Origin: Dichotomocladium elegans
Lineage: Eukaryota; Mucoromycota; Mucoromycetes; Mucorales; Lichtheimiaceae
NCBI GenBank assembly: GCA_025716815.1
Contig: JAIXMN010000025.1
Span: forward strand, 124,001 to 188,000
DNA: 64,000 bases
Reading direction: 5' to 3'
The notes under the pieces are model-generated. The model did no database searches, had not been told where the DNA came from, and worked only from the letters and a program-made list of their open reading frames with translations. The translations under genes were made by a program, and so were the position numbers. How positions within the stretch are numbered: position 1 is the first letter of the stretch; each line of letters begins with the position of its first letter. This document shows, in pieces, positions 23,209 through 35,147 of this stretch.

Positions 23209-25261
23209 ATGTCTTCACCCGCTACATCAACTACGAGTGTCTCCAGCATTCGCGATGTCGGTGACCGGATCCTTTCGGAAGTGTAGTATTAAAACATCGG
23301 CTGGCGAGAAGAGCACCGTGAGCGGTTACTAGAGGTGGTCGATATTGTTCACGCCACAACAGTGCACGCGTTCTCCTTCTCAAAATATATCTTCCTAAAT
23401 GAGCTTCAAACCGACCAAGACTTCGACATTGCGATCTTCTTGAACAGCCGCTTTTTTCTGAAGTATGGCTCTCTTTAGTCGAATACGAGAGACGTGCACT
23501 TGGATCGTCCATCACGGTCAGGAATCGAGCTCTGATCAACGAGTACTTGCCTGGATATCTCCGCCATGCAAATCACGAGGCCATCTTTTCGGCATGCACA
23601 GCAATGCTCGATATATGAAGGCCGCAAGATAACTACAGCGTACAGCAACAATATCAACATGCGATTTGGTCAGCATCTCAGACGTGCCGTCAATACTTTG
23701 CTGGACATTCGACGTCAAAAGGCTATAATGGAAAGAGACCTGTTCGATCAGGGTTTGGGCACCGAAGAAATAAGCGCCCGTATTCTGGAAATCGTGATCG
23801 AGCCTGCCAGGTGCTTCAAGTTGGTAATTAGTAGCCGACAGATTAACACATATCTCATCAGGCAGCAATCAGATGTTTTTGGGGAGGCTTTGCAGGCCAT
23901 ATTGCCAGTTCTCAGCTCTTATCCTGGAGGCTACAGATTCCAAAAAGACAATATCTACTATGTCAGCAAGTCCCGCTCCGCGAACCACATGAAAGCCTTT
24001 TACCAGCTCGTTCGCTTGTTTCAACGTCCCGAATTACCTGCTTTTAATTGTTTCCCACTTCGTCGCAGATGGTCCCCGTGTTATATGTTTATCGACAGCA
24101 AAATACTTTGCCAAAATATTCTGCAACGATCTTGGAACAATGATGACGAACTAGTTAACTTGGATTATTGGTATGAGGTATTTGACCTCAATTCAAAAGC
24201 TTTCAGGCCCTAGAAAGAAGGCAATCTCACATTCCGTGGCATTATCAGTACAGATGGCGCTGGGGTTACTGTATTTAAAAAGCTGAGAGCATGCCGATCG
24301 CAACCGCGATACCTCTAAAAGCAAACAAGGAGCTTATCCCTTACATCACAAGCCTGAGCCGGGCGGGTCATGAAGAAATATCAGATCGATGTGTAGCCGT
24401 CGATTCAGGCGGACGATACCTTATGTACTGCGTGCACATAGAAATCAACGAATATCGCGCCTCGACTGCTCCGGTATACCAAATCCTAGCAGACAAGGCA
24501 CGCAAGAGTAAAAAGTTCCGTCGGTTGAAGCAGCTGCACAAGGTGCAACAACCTAAAGTTGCATTTGCGGAGCACCGCCTGTCTGAGGAGCGAAGCCGCA
24601 CACTGGTTCTGGATGACTTCCGCCGCTTTCTTCATGTAAGTTCCGAGGTGTCCGATGTTCTCTAGGGGTTTTATAGTCATACCATGACCGACCACGTACC
24701 CAAGCCTTTCTCTTTCGAAAACTCCGTCTGTCAGCTTATTTCAACAAACAACTCGCTGATGTTAAGCTTGTCCAAGTCTTAAAAGAAAAGTTTGGCAGCA
24801 CTGCAGTCTTCATTTTCGGGAACTGGTCAGCTCCTATGGTTCAATTCCATGAGTCCATACGTGTCAAGGACTTCAGGGAACTCCTGCAGAAGCATGGATT
24901 CGAGGTGTGCCTAATAGACGAGTAACAGCAGCAGCAACCGCAGCCCCATGTCCTTTGCCGCGGTCTTTTGAGGTATGAGATTCATTCTTGCGTTTTTATG
25001 TATTCGAAAGCCTAAGGAATTCATTGACCTCTGTCCTGCAGATGTCATAGCGAAAATTGCATACTGCGCACCGAAGACAACGGTCCAGTACGTCGGATGT
25101 GGAACCGGGATCTTGCCGCTTGCCTAAATTTTATCCATATCATTCACGGTCTGCGTGTGCCGGTCAAGTATCAGAAGATTTCGGAGGGCCGTTGTCCCCA
25201 GAAGGCGTCGACAGGCAGCACCTATATCACCGAGTACGCGACGGCGGCAGTGATATTATAG
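23209..25261 (+). pseudogene. Relic of a Fanzor/TnpB-like RNA-guided-type RuvC nuclease
   Basis: A decayed multi-exon gene with a nearly full set of the motifs known for eukaryotic TnpB homologues (D ... TS-zinc finger ... RD). In order: VVDIVHATTVHAFSFSKYIF (23337), MRFGQHLRRAVNTLLDIRRQ (23659), ARCFKLVISSRQINTYLIRQ, YRFQKDNIYY and WYEVFDLNSKAF. RuvC-I is VAVDSGGRYLMYCVH, with Asp at 24402. The RuvC-II area is IFGNWSAPMVQFHESIR (24814), followed by CLIDE (24908). Half a zinc finger, CRGLLR-CHSENC, is split by a GT-AG intron ending at 25041. RuvC-III is MWNRDLAACLNFIHI, with Asp at 25109. The D-to-LIDE distance of about 172 residues fits the family. Damage includes stops near 23285, 24211 and 24663, frame changes, and loss of the TS-x-x-C-x-x-C half of the finger, where a stop and a CAG-rich patch sit (24923-24945). 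Not functional. No terminal repeats found by eye. Confidence 0.7.
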
Positions 25262-27640
25262 ATAAATATAATGAACATATGCTCCTCACTGAAGGTTTAT
25301 CAAGGTCCTTTCCATACTGTAATGCCCATTGCTGTATTGCGCAAACATAGACCTTCTCTTTGTCGATTCACATTGCGTAGCCGCGCTTAAAGTTTGCTAC
25401 TTTCATCTGAATCCTTTCGCTTGAGGATATGCGTAGCAATAAGGTCAAGGTCACCCATGCAAGATGGACTACGTATATACTCTGTGAAAACAACCGGATT
25501 GACGAGAATACATTTCCTCTTCAACGGCAGCCACACTCATCAACAACATGGCCTTGCTCATTTCAGACTGTAAAATGGGTATGAAAAAGCAAGCTAATAT
25601 TTTTAGCCAAGCGTTTTTTGTGCGACATCTTTCGCCATGCATGCGACATTTGCTTTGTCATCACGCGTAAAGATTTCTGGGCAAAACACGACTTCTATTT
25701 TTGTAATCCTGCGACTTCAGAACTGGCTGGGGTACGACTTTAATCTGGAAAACGCTGTATATTGATGTAGCCTCAGTCACCGGAGAAAAAAAATACCATT
25801 GTCCAGAATCAGAATTCTCAAACATGTTTTCCATTCGGTCAATTCCTGCTGGAAACAGCCATTCCCATAACCAATTATGAAAGAACAATTCATGGTAATG
25901 TACTCGCCCCAAACATCAACCACACATTCATTGCGCGACAAGCCGGTACCATCGTTCGCTTTGTTGCTACCAGATCTTCCCAAAATTATTTCTTTGGGTT
26001 TTCTGTCTAAATGCACGGACATGCCAATCAACAGAACTGAAAATAAGTAAGCCTAACATAAAATCACGTGATCATTTCAAAAATGAATAATTTATTGACA
26101 ACAAAATATTAAATTGATGAAATAACAATCACCGCCAGCGCGTTCTTCGTGTATTCAGCGGTTTGTGTAATCGGAACAACTTCCGAATGTCGAGCTTCAC
26201 TATGATGAATTCCATATTAACCAATCGTCTGATGGCTCCTAAGGCCTGATGTGGAAAACAACTGCCTTCCTTCTGATAAGCTCGATTTTTTGAGTGTCGT
26301 CATGTCGTCACACAACGCTTCCTGACAGCTATGCTGTGACGCATTCTTCTAATGCGACGCCTATTGTGGGCTGATTTGGGCGGAGTTTCCTTTTTAGTTT
26401 TGTCATACCATTGTCGCCTATTTTGGCGGATAAACCTTGGCCAGGAATAGCGATTAAGCTTGGTGGCAGAAGCAGAAGTAGGGTCTCGAAAGATGACCTT
26501 TATTGTATGTGGGCTTCCTGTTATTTATACTGTTTTTGCTATCTAAAAATATATAGACGGAATGCAGAGGAAAAAGGGTAATAATCGGTGGGATTTGTTC
26601 TCTTGGCGAGGGGTGTCGTATTGGTGCTGTGATGGAGGTATAAGCAGAAAAGGACATTCTTGGCAAACGCTTATGATTGGTCGGAGAATCGATGTTACGA
26701 CACCATTACCACTGTTCGAACACGTAGTCATTCCTTATCATGCCACGCGACCTCTACCTGGTAATTAACATTACCATAGTAGTTAGAAAACATGTAAATA
26801 TCCCCTTCCCTTCCAAGCAATAAAACTAAACTGAAGTCATCTTCCCAAGGCCCATCATTATTGTAATCGTCGTCCCAAGCACGTCGCCACTGGTCACGGA
26901 TATATCCGCCGTAAGACGACACGATGTTGTGGACTGATATGCAAGTTACATGGAATAGATGTACAGATTTAGCATCCTGCATATACACGCTACTATGACC
27001 TGATTCTGTCGACCTCAGGCACATGCCCGCAATGTATGCATGCGCATACGTTATGTCGCTATGGCCTGACAAGCCCTACATGACATGACATTTCTTTTAC
27101 GCAATCTCTATGGATACCCAATGTATAACAGAGTATAAATATCAAGCCAGTAATATAGAAGAGAGGGCATCTATTTTATCGATCACAATCTTCCAAATCG
27201 TCCTAGTGACGTTCAGTGTTCTGTGTGAACCCGTCGTTGTCCCAAATAAAAGGATCTCAGTCACCAGTGTCTTCTGGCTGTTGGTTATTTTCTGGCGGGT
27301 AAACGTTGTCCAAATGTCAGAATAACTGAACTGGAGAAGAGAAATGCCTTTTTTAATTCTATGAATTGATATCGTACATATATTACTACTCTTGAGGACA
27401 ACTAAAGACTGGTACGGGAGGATAATAATAATAAAAAATAATATAACTATGTGCGAAATACCATTATGCAAATACTATGTAAAGAACAGATAATGATATG
27501 GTAAAACCGGTAGAAAGGGTTATCCATAATCCCCAACGGAAGAAGGAGATGATGTCTGTGACGTTTGATGGTAAGGATAGCTGGTACTGCTAGCATTTCA
27601 ATTGGTCAACGAACTCTAATGCGACATGGCACACAACACC
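25262..27640. other. Gene-free AT-rich region
   Basis: Several short frames, for example minus 25661-26031 and minus 26728-27072, are moderately long but start without ATG or lack recognisable motifs. I see no intact gene. The stretch lies between the nuclease relic and the retroelement remnant and is probably element debris. Confidence 0.5.
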
Positions 27641-27962
27641 ATTAGTTTTGGAAGCATAATGTTGCCATGACCATAAAACGGATTATAGAGAGACTCGCCG
27701 CTGTCACGATAATATTCCTTTCAACCCAACGTTTATTGATTAACCCCACTTATTGCTTGGACTGCAATAATTAACTCTTTGTCATCGTAACGATCCACTA
27801 TATGTTTAACCATTCAGAATAAAATCTAGTATAAATATCCTTACATTGTGAGAATAAAGGGACTTCGACTGAAGTGCATATCGTAGACTAGGCTTCTTCT
27901 ACGTCAATGCTCAGTCCACGGTCTTTCCGCCAAAACAGACGACAATTTATAGCTGATGCTCT

Positions 27963-28988
27963 ATGACCCATCGCAATAACCAGACTTTGCAAGGATACCG
28001 CACAGAAAATTTACAAGAATTTGACTACTACGAAGAACAAGCCGAAACACGTTCAGTTCTGCAGGATTTGCCAGAAAGCCCCACCATGTCACACATGCCC
28101 GTAACGGGACAAGAACAAACGGACAGTACAACACAGCGCATGTTACAAGCAATTCTGGAGCTTTTACAAAAGAAAAATAGTTTTTCCGTAAAGGTACATG
28201 AACCCGACACTTACCATGGCGATCGATCCCTCCTTGTGGTAGAGAGCTGTACCCGCTCAACAGAGCGGTACTTGAATATGTCGTCCCTACACAAATACAA
28301 CTGCCCAGACTTTTCAAAGACCTTGATGCGCGGTAATGCAGAATTATGGCGGCAGCACGAAGATCGCTTTGGTGCCAACTTTGCCGACAGTGCAGGCTCC
28401 AAGGAACGCTTTCTCAGCACGTTCAGTCTCGTGAATGCCAACCAATTAGCACGCGACCAGCTCGCAGCCTTGGTGCAGACAGGCTCAGTACAAAATTATG
28501 TCATGGAATTTCAGGCTATTTGTGCTTCGCTAACCACCATGACCGATGAGGAAGCGCTTGACAAGTTTGTGCGAAATTTGAAGGAGGACGTCTGTATTTA
28601 CGTCCGGACATGTTTTCCGCAGACATGCACCGAAGCGATTCGCATCGCTTTAGCATACGAAAGTGCCCGTCTCGTTGGCTGGGATTACCAAGGAGCTCAA
28701 GGGAACTATGCCCCACAGCAGACGACTGGCGCGAACTCGTCGGTCCCCCAGTATTTGCAAACCAATGGTTTTACCCGAATGGACTTGGATGCAATTCGCT
28801 TCCGCCATAGTTCCGGCCGTACATGGAAACCCACCAACCTCAACGCAAACAACGGCCGTCGCGCACGCCTACGCAACAAGCAATGTTTCAATTGTGGCGG
28901 CCGCGGTCACATCGCGCGCGAATGTCCATCGGAGCATGTGGCACCCCATTCGCAACAGGGAGGTCACCAACAACGAACCACCTATTAG
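27963..28988 (+). mobile_element. LTR-retrotransposon gag (Ty3-type), remnant element
   Basis: A 341-aa uninterrupted frame. The N-terminal third is a disordered leader, the middle a retrotrans_gag-like helical capsid region (AELWRQHEDRFG, SVQNYVMEFQAICASL, EEALDKFVRNLKEDV), and the C-terminus has one CCHC knuckle, CFNCGGRGHIARECP. A second open frame one base back (-1) overlaps the knuckle region and runs on to 29350, the arrangement expected of a gag-pol frame change. However, that frame ends without any protease, reverse transcriptase, RNase H or integrase motif. About 130 bp upstream there is a TATAAATA box (near 27831) and an AATAAA (near 27852), which may be the end of a 5' LTR. No matching 3' LTR could be confirmed by eye. 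Non-autonomous copy. Confidence 0.8.
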
Positions 28989-30472
28989 AATCACCCAAAA
29001 GTCAAACCGCGGTCGGATTGAAGGGAGCCCAGCTCTGCATATTTACTCAGGAACAATCTTTGAATATGATCAACACCAAGGCAAATGATAAATCAACCAC
29101 AGAAACTCCTCTCGTCGATCTATCTGACGGATCTGAACAAAAGAATCAGGTTTTAGGAAGACAGTTAGAAGTGGATAAACAGTGTGTAGATGCATTATTG
29201 TCATTAAACGAGACCGATCTACCACTGCATTGCATGAGGTGTGCCAACCAACGTGTTATGGTGCATCTGGATCATACGATTGCGGCATCCTTACAGAGAC
29301 ATCACACCCCTAATCGCCCAAAAGCGAAACAGCTGGGTTTCACATATTGAATATATCCTTACAAGCTAGCATGCATCTGAATGCGCAGGGTTGCAAGCAC
29401 ACGACCAAGGCATCTGTTCTCGACATCCGATTTGACGTTAATACTTGGACAAGACTGACTGAAGACCATCAATTCAATCCCTGATTGGACCTCAATACTT
29501 GACGTATCACCCACGGCACTCAGTCATATACGTTACGACCATGTCACCAAACGCCAGCACCCACCCCGAAACTTATGTATCTGATATCGCACCGCCAAGT
29601 CCAGAGGCTCGAGCGCACCAAACAGGTTGGCGACGTGCGGCTTTGTTACGTTCGTCCTGGCGATAATCGCCTCGGGACAAAAACGGATGGCAAATTCTCA
29701 TCGTTAAATACCGAATTTAGTGATTTTTTTCAGCATAAGTCAGCAGGACTTTCACCAGGGCGTGATGTGCATTTCAAGTCGGTTGTAATGATCTTGGGGA
29801 AATTAATAAATGTAGCCATAGCAATAAATGCCGTCGAATGTAATAAGTGCAACCAGATGGTAAGGGCGAGAATCCGTTTTTTGACTATGGTAGTGGCCTT
29901 GATTGGTTGCTTACGACATGTGCCATGATCGTTTGAACAATAGCCAATCATTTACCCCGATCCTGGATGTCTTTTGGCTATTGTCGATCTCGATGACAGT
30001 GAAGGTCTGAAACACCCTACGGCATAGTAGGAACTGGAAAGAAACAAATCATTAAATAGATAATGCTTAGGAATGAGGAATTTCAATGGCTGTCATCTAT
30101 TTTGTGATTCATAAAGCGTTTATTTTGTGACCCCGCTTATCGCCTCCAGTAACCTTTTGTTTAGCCAAGCCTCGCTACATGTAAAACAACAGAGCGACAC
30201 ATGTGACCTGGCCATGTGGACTCGATCTTCTCTTTTGCTAGCATCTTGTCGGGGACGGAATCTACTTGACAGGTTGCCTTCGTTGCATTCAAAATCGAAA
30301 ATTGTCGACTTGGATACACTCTGTCCTTCAGATATCTTTGAGCAGTTGACTCGAGGAATTGGATGGAATATCATCAACATCGTTTGATGTTTATTATAGG
30401 AAAATTGGAATTAGTCAAGGCTACGTAAATACTTAAACGAGATAATATAGATCTCATAAAATATCGCTTTTA
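28989..30472. other. Downstream part of the retroelement remnant and 3' flank of the GW gene
   Basis: The first 360 bp remain open in the -1 frame relative to gag (to 29350) without pol motifs. After that, stops are frequent. An 11-bp inverted repeat lies at 29937-29984. A plus-strand 86-codon frame at 30127-30387 has no recognisable motif. Confidence 0.5.
29937..29984. repeat. Perfect 11-bp inverted repeat with 26-base spacer
   Basis: ACAATAGCCAA at 29937-29947 and its exact reverse complement TTGGCTATTGT at 29974-29984. It lies downstream of the gag remnant and could be a hairpin or a miniature-element remnant. Confidence 0.6.
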
Positions 30473-33400
30473 CTACTGAGATTGATGGCAAGCTTCAGAA
30501 AGATGATCGGTGGAATTACAGTAGCGGCAAGCATCCTAATAGAGAGCCCATTAGCTGATGCGTATATACCAAGTTTCAAAACTTACAGTGCACTCTGAGC
30601 TAGAATGGCCAAGATCGCCGCAGTTACTGCAGCGGGCATTCACGTGCTTGTCATAAAAGTGGCGCTTGCCGCCACGTCGGTAATGATGGTGTTGGCGGGG
30701 TTGGGAGGAGGTAATTTCCTGGCGCAGGGTAGAAAAGAGATCTTGACCGCCAAAGCCTGCCGTGGTGCCGCCATTAATAGCGTTACCAGCGCCATCGTAA
30801 GACATAGTTTGCTGCTGTTGCTGTTGCTGCAAGGATGCAAGCTTGTTCTGCAAACCTTCATTGCTGTTTCGCAATGTCTGAATGAGCTGAATATACCCTT
30901 CTTTCTCAGTCTGGTTACGTGCTTGGTCGAGTTGGTTTTGCTGCTGTTGACAGGCAAGAGTAATCTTCATGAGCTCCATTTCGCGGTATAAGCGGTTATA
31001 ATCTTGTTGCAAATTCTGGATCACCCCAGCGATAAGTTCGACACTCATGCTGCGGATTTCATCGACAGACAAGAGCTGGAATATAGGTTGTTGTTGTTGC
31101 AACATGGTTGGTTGAGTGTTTGTATATGAAGAAGTCAGCGTATTGGTGACATTAAGCCCTGGAGGCTGAGTTGGAGGGAGCTGTTGTTGAGTGATGCTAT
31201 TGAGTGAGATGCTGACAGTTTTGACTTCATCCTGTTCGTACTGTTGCGGTTGCTGGAGTTCCTGCTGCTGGTGCTGTTGGAGGGTTTGTCCCACAGACAC
31301 GTTGGCTGGCTTTTTTTCTGTATCCCATCCATGGCTACTTCCGGTACCTTGGTTGTCCTCGGAAGCGATATTCCCAGCAGTCTCATTCTTCCCAAGCCAG
31401 CCATTCTGTTTCCGGCCTGTTGATCGCTTATACGATTGTTTCCATTCAGTACTACCATCGTCATTACTGTATGCGCCCCACTGTGCTCCTGATCCGCTCC
31501 AATCAGATGATCCGTTAGCCGATCGGTCACCGCCCTCCTTCCAGCTCTTGTAATGCTGTTTCTTCTGTGACGTATTTCGCCATCCGCCATCCATATTGAC
31601 TTCAGATCTAACTACCCTGGCATCAACAGACGCCTTGTTCCATGTATCGCCGTTGTCTTGTTTATTGCTGGGCGTCTCGTTACCCCATCCTCCAACCTCC
31701 TGGGAAGACTTGGAAGAATTACCCCATCCACCTACGTTCTCAGTAGTGTCAAATGTAGCGTTCCATCCCTTGTTGCTTTGGACTTTTTTAGCAGATGTGT
31801 TCCATCCTTCACTTTTATGGGCGTTGTCAGCACTTGGAGCCCCCCATCCGCTGCTATTCTCAGCGGTTTTAGCAGACATGCCCCATCCACCAATGTTCTG
31901 GGCGGCATCGGGAGCAGAACCCCACCCATCGTTGCTTTGAGTGTTTTCAGCGGTGACGCCCCATCCTTCGTCTTTGTGGATGTTATCCGCATCTGAAGCC
32001 TGCCATCCATTTGCAGAAGGCTGGGGTTCAGACGTGGGAGTGCCAAACCCAGGGGGAGCCTGTTGGACGGCTACAGGAATGTCCTTTTGGCCGCCAGTTG
32101 AAGGGCTATTCCAATCTTGTCCGGTTTTAGCATCACTTGTAATGCTGTTCCAAGGATTGTCTTCTCCGATTTCGCCCCATCCGCTCTCCTTGCTAGTGTT
32201 GCTCTCATTCGCTTTGGAGGCCACAGAAGCATAAACGGCTACGTTCTGTTCATTCTTGGTCTCGCTTTGAGATGGAGGTTTATTGTTGTCGCTCTTCGGT
32301 GTTTTCTCCACAGGATTAAGTACAGATGTTTCCTTCCGTTTTTCTTCGATAGCATCCTCCTTCGTGGCGTTCAAACGTTCTTCCGTTGTCGGACTTCTGG
32401 TCCCCCTTCTTCTTGCACCGGTATTGACAGGAGTGTTCTCCACTTCATCAGCCGCCTTGTTCGGCTTTGAGTCGCCCTTGTTTTTTTTTGTGCTATTCGA
32501 TTTTCCAACTGTTTCCCATTTGTCCGAATCGGAAACAGCTGCTAGAGGCCCGGTAGCCAGCGAAGTAGAACTGATTTTGGGTTCCTTCAAAGAAGGATCG
32601 GTGATATCTAGTTGACGAAGACTGCGGCTCAGCGACATCATCTAGGTGGCTGGTTTTCTGCTCGAGTTTACCTTTTGATGCTACGTGGATATGCTCTACG
32701 GGATCTCTTTCTGCAGATGAAGTCGTATCAACTTTAGCGGACAGCGGCGTATCAATGGTCTCTTGTTTGGAATGCTCTTCAAACGATTGTTGAGCTCCTG
32801 GTGCGTCAGCTCGTGCTTCAGATAATGAGTCAATAGTTTCGGATTCTGCTGCTGCTAGAACCTCTTTGGTAGAAGGTGTTGCCGTCTTCGCCGCTTCTAT
32901 GACTGGTGTCGTTGCTTTTTTCGTTAGGCGCTTCTTTAGAGAACCATTTCGAAGTTCATGCTCCGGCTCGGATTCAGGCACAGGCACAGGCTCGGGTTCA
33001 GGCTCGGCTTTCTTTTTGCGCGCACGTTTTTTCTTTGACATCTCTCCTTCTCCCTCGACGGGAAGGCCCAGTGACTCAAGTAGGTTGCTTTGACGTTGCT
33101 TAGCGATACTATCTCCCTGAACGCGCATGGTCTCCTTTAAGACGAGTCGTCCGATAACGCCAGCCAGCTCGGTGCGCCCAGTAGATATGCCCTCTTCAAA
33201 CATTTTATAAAGATGTGCTTGCGCCGCGGCCATCTCCTTATGGGTATCCAGGAAACGATTGATCTCACGGTGGATCACGTTTACTTCTACCTCTTCAGCT
33301 TCCAGCATCAACACTTCCATGCCGATCACGAGGCAGGCGCAAAATCTGATTTCCGAAAGAACCTTCTGTGTCATTAGATACCGGAAATGATGGCGAATAG

Positions 33401-34769
33401 AGTCATAGCCAGATGTAGCTTTCTTGATCAGTTTCTTGAATGAAGCTTTTGCCACCTTTTCAACACGACCGACGGTTGTTTGTTTTGACTCCACGCGATA
33501 CATTCTCATAACTTCTGTTATCTCCGGGAGATACTCCTTTATACGGAAATCCAGATCCTTGCGCGCATTCTCGATATTAACACGCACGAGCTCGACCGGG
33601 TTGTATTTGCCTATGTATGTGAGGTACGCCCCGCATCGTTCCGCATATTCCTTGTCACCCGGTTTGACAGTATCCTTACGCTCGAAGACCTGTCGAACAG
33701 AACTTGCCACAATATTCCAGGTTTTTTCCATAAGTTCGCATGCTGCATTGAGTTGAGGTTCAGCGAAATCAGTCTGGAACACTTTGACATGATCTATCAG
33801 CTGATCAAAGTAACCGTTGAAATAGCCATCAATCGTTTCGGCGGGCACCTTCTGTTTCTTGAGATCCCCCAAACTAGCCCAATATTCCGGGAACGGCTTG
33901 ATATTTTGCTTGGCAGCGAAATAGTCGATACTTTTCTGACATTCCGGGCCCATGAGGCTACAGCGCTCTTTCTCGAGGGCCTTAGCCTGAGTGATGAAGT
34001 TTGAAAGACGACTATATGCTTCATCCAGCGCTCTTTCCAGCTCTGCAGTGGCGGTCTTAAGTTCACGCTGCAAATTCTCATTATAAATGTCGCGCTCAAT
34101 GTCCAGCTCACTAGGGGTCTTGAATTCTGGGCGTGTGTGGTCGCATGTCGGCTCAGAAAAGTTTTGAAGCACGTCTGGCGTCAAGTTTCTTAGGAGCTGG
34201 AAGCGGGAGATCGGGAACAATATGTTTTGTCGGTCGATTACCAAAGGTTCCAAGATCTTAGCCGGAGCACCGGGGTCGTCCTGAATTTTAGCGGCAGCAT
34301 CGTAGGGATTAAACTCAACAGGCTCAAATAATGATGGGAGTGTCACCAGTTGTGTCGGCTCGGCGATCCATTGCTCAGACACCTGGATCAGCTTCTCGGT
34401 TTTTAAGCTATTGATTTCGTCAACACTGTTCTTGAGCATCGACTTGAAATCCACAAATAATTCTCTTGCATTTGATTTATATTTGATCTTGTCATTTACT
34501 GAACTGCCTAACTTGATCTTGTATCGCCCGGCAGTGAAGACATGGGCATTATCTCGCTGCTGCTGTTGCTGCTGCTGTTGCTGTTGTTGTTTGGTGGGCT
34601 TAGTATCCGTCTGATTCCTTGTGCTCCAGCTGAAGTGCTTTTTCTGGACAAACTGAGCCCATTCACGACAGAAGTAGCAGCGTGTCTCGATGTCACATGG
34701 GCGAAAGCGTGCGAGTTCTTTTGAGACAACGCTGTGCGCAACTTTCAGGGTGTCCTGAGATTCTTCCAT
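30473..34769 (-). CDS. Large GW/WG-repeat protein with polyQ and two CCHC zinc knuckles (candidate Argonaute-hook protein)
   Basis: Two long frames join by a 64-nt intron (32671-32608), and a 51-nt intron (30586-30536) adds a last exon. Exons 34769-32672, 32607-30587 and 30535-30473 agree in phase and give 1393 aa. The N-terminal 550 residues are mostly helical with a Cys/Trp-rich start (RCYFCREWAQF) and an 11-Gln tract. A Lys/Glu/Pro-rich linker follows. Residues about 841-1127 hold 13 GW dipeptides, eight of them with Trp nearly every 13 residues. A Gln-rich stretch and a coiled coil come next. The end has two CCHC knuckles, CSNCGDLGHSSSEC and CRYCNSTDHLSEAC, the second in the last exon. 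GW/WG arrays are the known docking signal for Argonaute proteins, and knuckles bind RNA; that this protein is an RNA-silencing or RNP factor is inference. I do not recognise the N-terminal domain. Confidence 0.8.
34556..34591. repeat. CAG/CAA tract encoding polyglutamine
   Basis: On the minus strand, mixed CAA/CAG codons encode about 11 consecutive glutamines near residue 65 of the GW protein. Confidence 0.9.
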
Positions 34770-35147
34770 GTCTTTCTATCGTTCCAGCTGAAAATGGTAG
34801 GAGTGATTTGCAAGATCTCGCACCTCTCTCTTTTTGACGATGCAGACAGTCAACGAAAGATAAGTCGGGCGCGCCGCAGAAGCAGAAAATCTCTTTTTTC
34901 CTCTGCAGTCCTCGACACGGAGGTTAAAAGCCCGTGATTGTCAATGTTACAGCGCCTTCCCACTTCCATTCTTAGCCAGGTAAAAACAATAGGAAACGCC
35001 CCTTTCGTTGTTATTAACCGAAAATCCATTATCCTTTTTCTCACGTCACATTTGCTTTTCCATCGATCATGCTGTAACCTGAGCCCGTGGTTTGCTTTTC
35101 TCCTGTTTTTTTCCCCTCCTTTTCCTGTTTTTATTGGATAGTGGCTG

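Noticed and set aside
26728..27072. 114-codon minus-strand frame
   Set aside because: It begins without ATG, has no recognised motif and lies among element debris; not enough to call a gene.
27640..30140. A pair of LTRs flanking gag
   Set aside because: A weak resemblance between 27727-27780 and 30117-30155 was noticed, but identity is too low by eye to define LTRs.
31191..32615. Several plus-strand frames of 97-120 codons
   Set aside because: All are antisense to the GW repeat region; their regular repeats merely mirror the 39-nt period.
32493..32668. Two separate overlapping genes in place of one GW gene
   Set aside because: The second frame has an ATG pair at 32641, but a 64-nt intron (32671-32608) joins both frames with matching phase and leaves no room for a promoter. 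A 30-nt intron ending at 32642 is also possible but would keep the first frame, which stops shortly afterwards.
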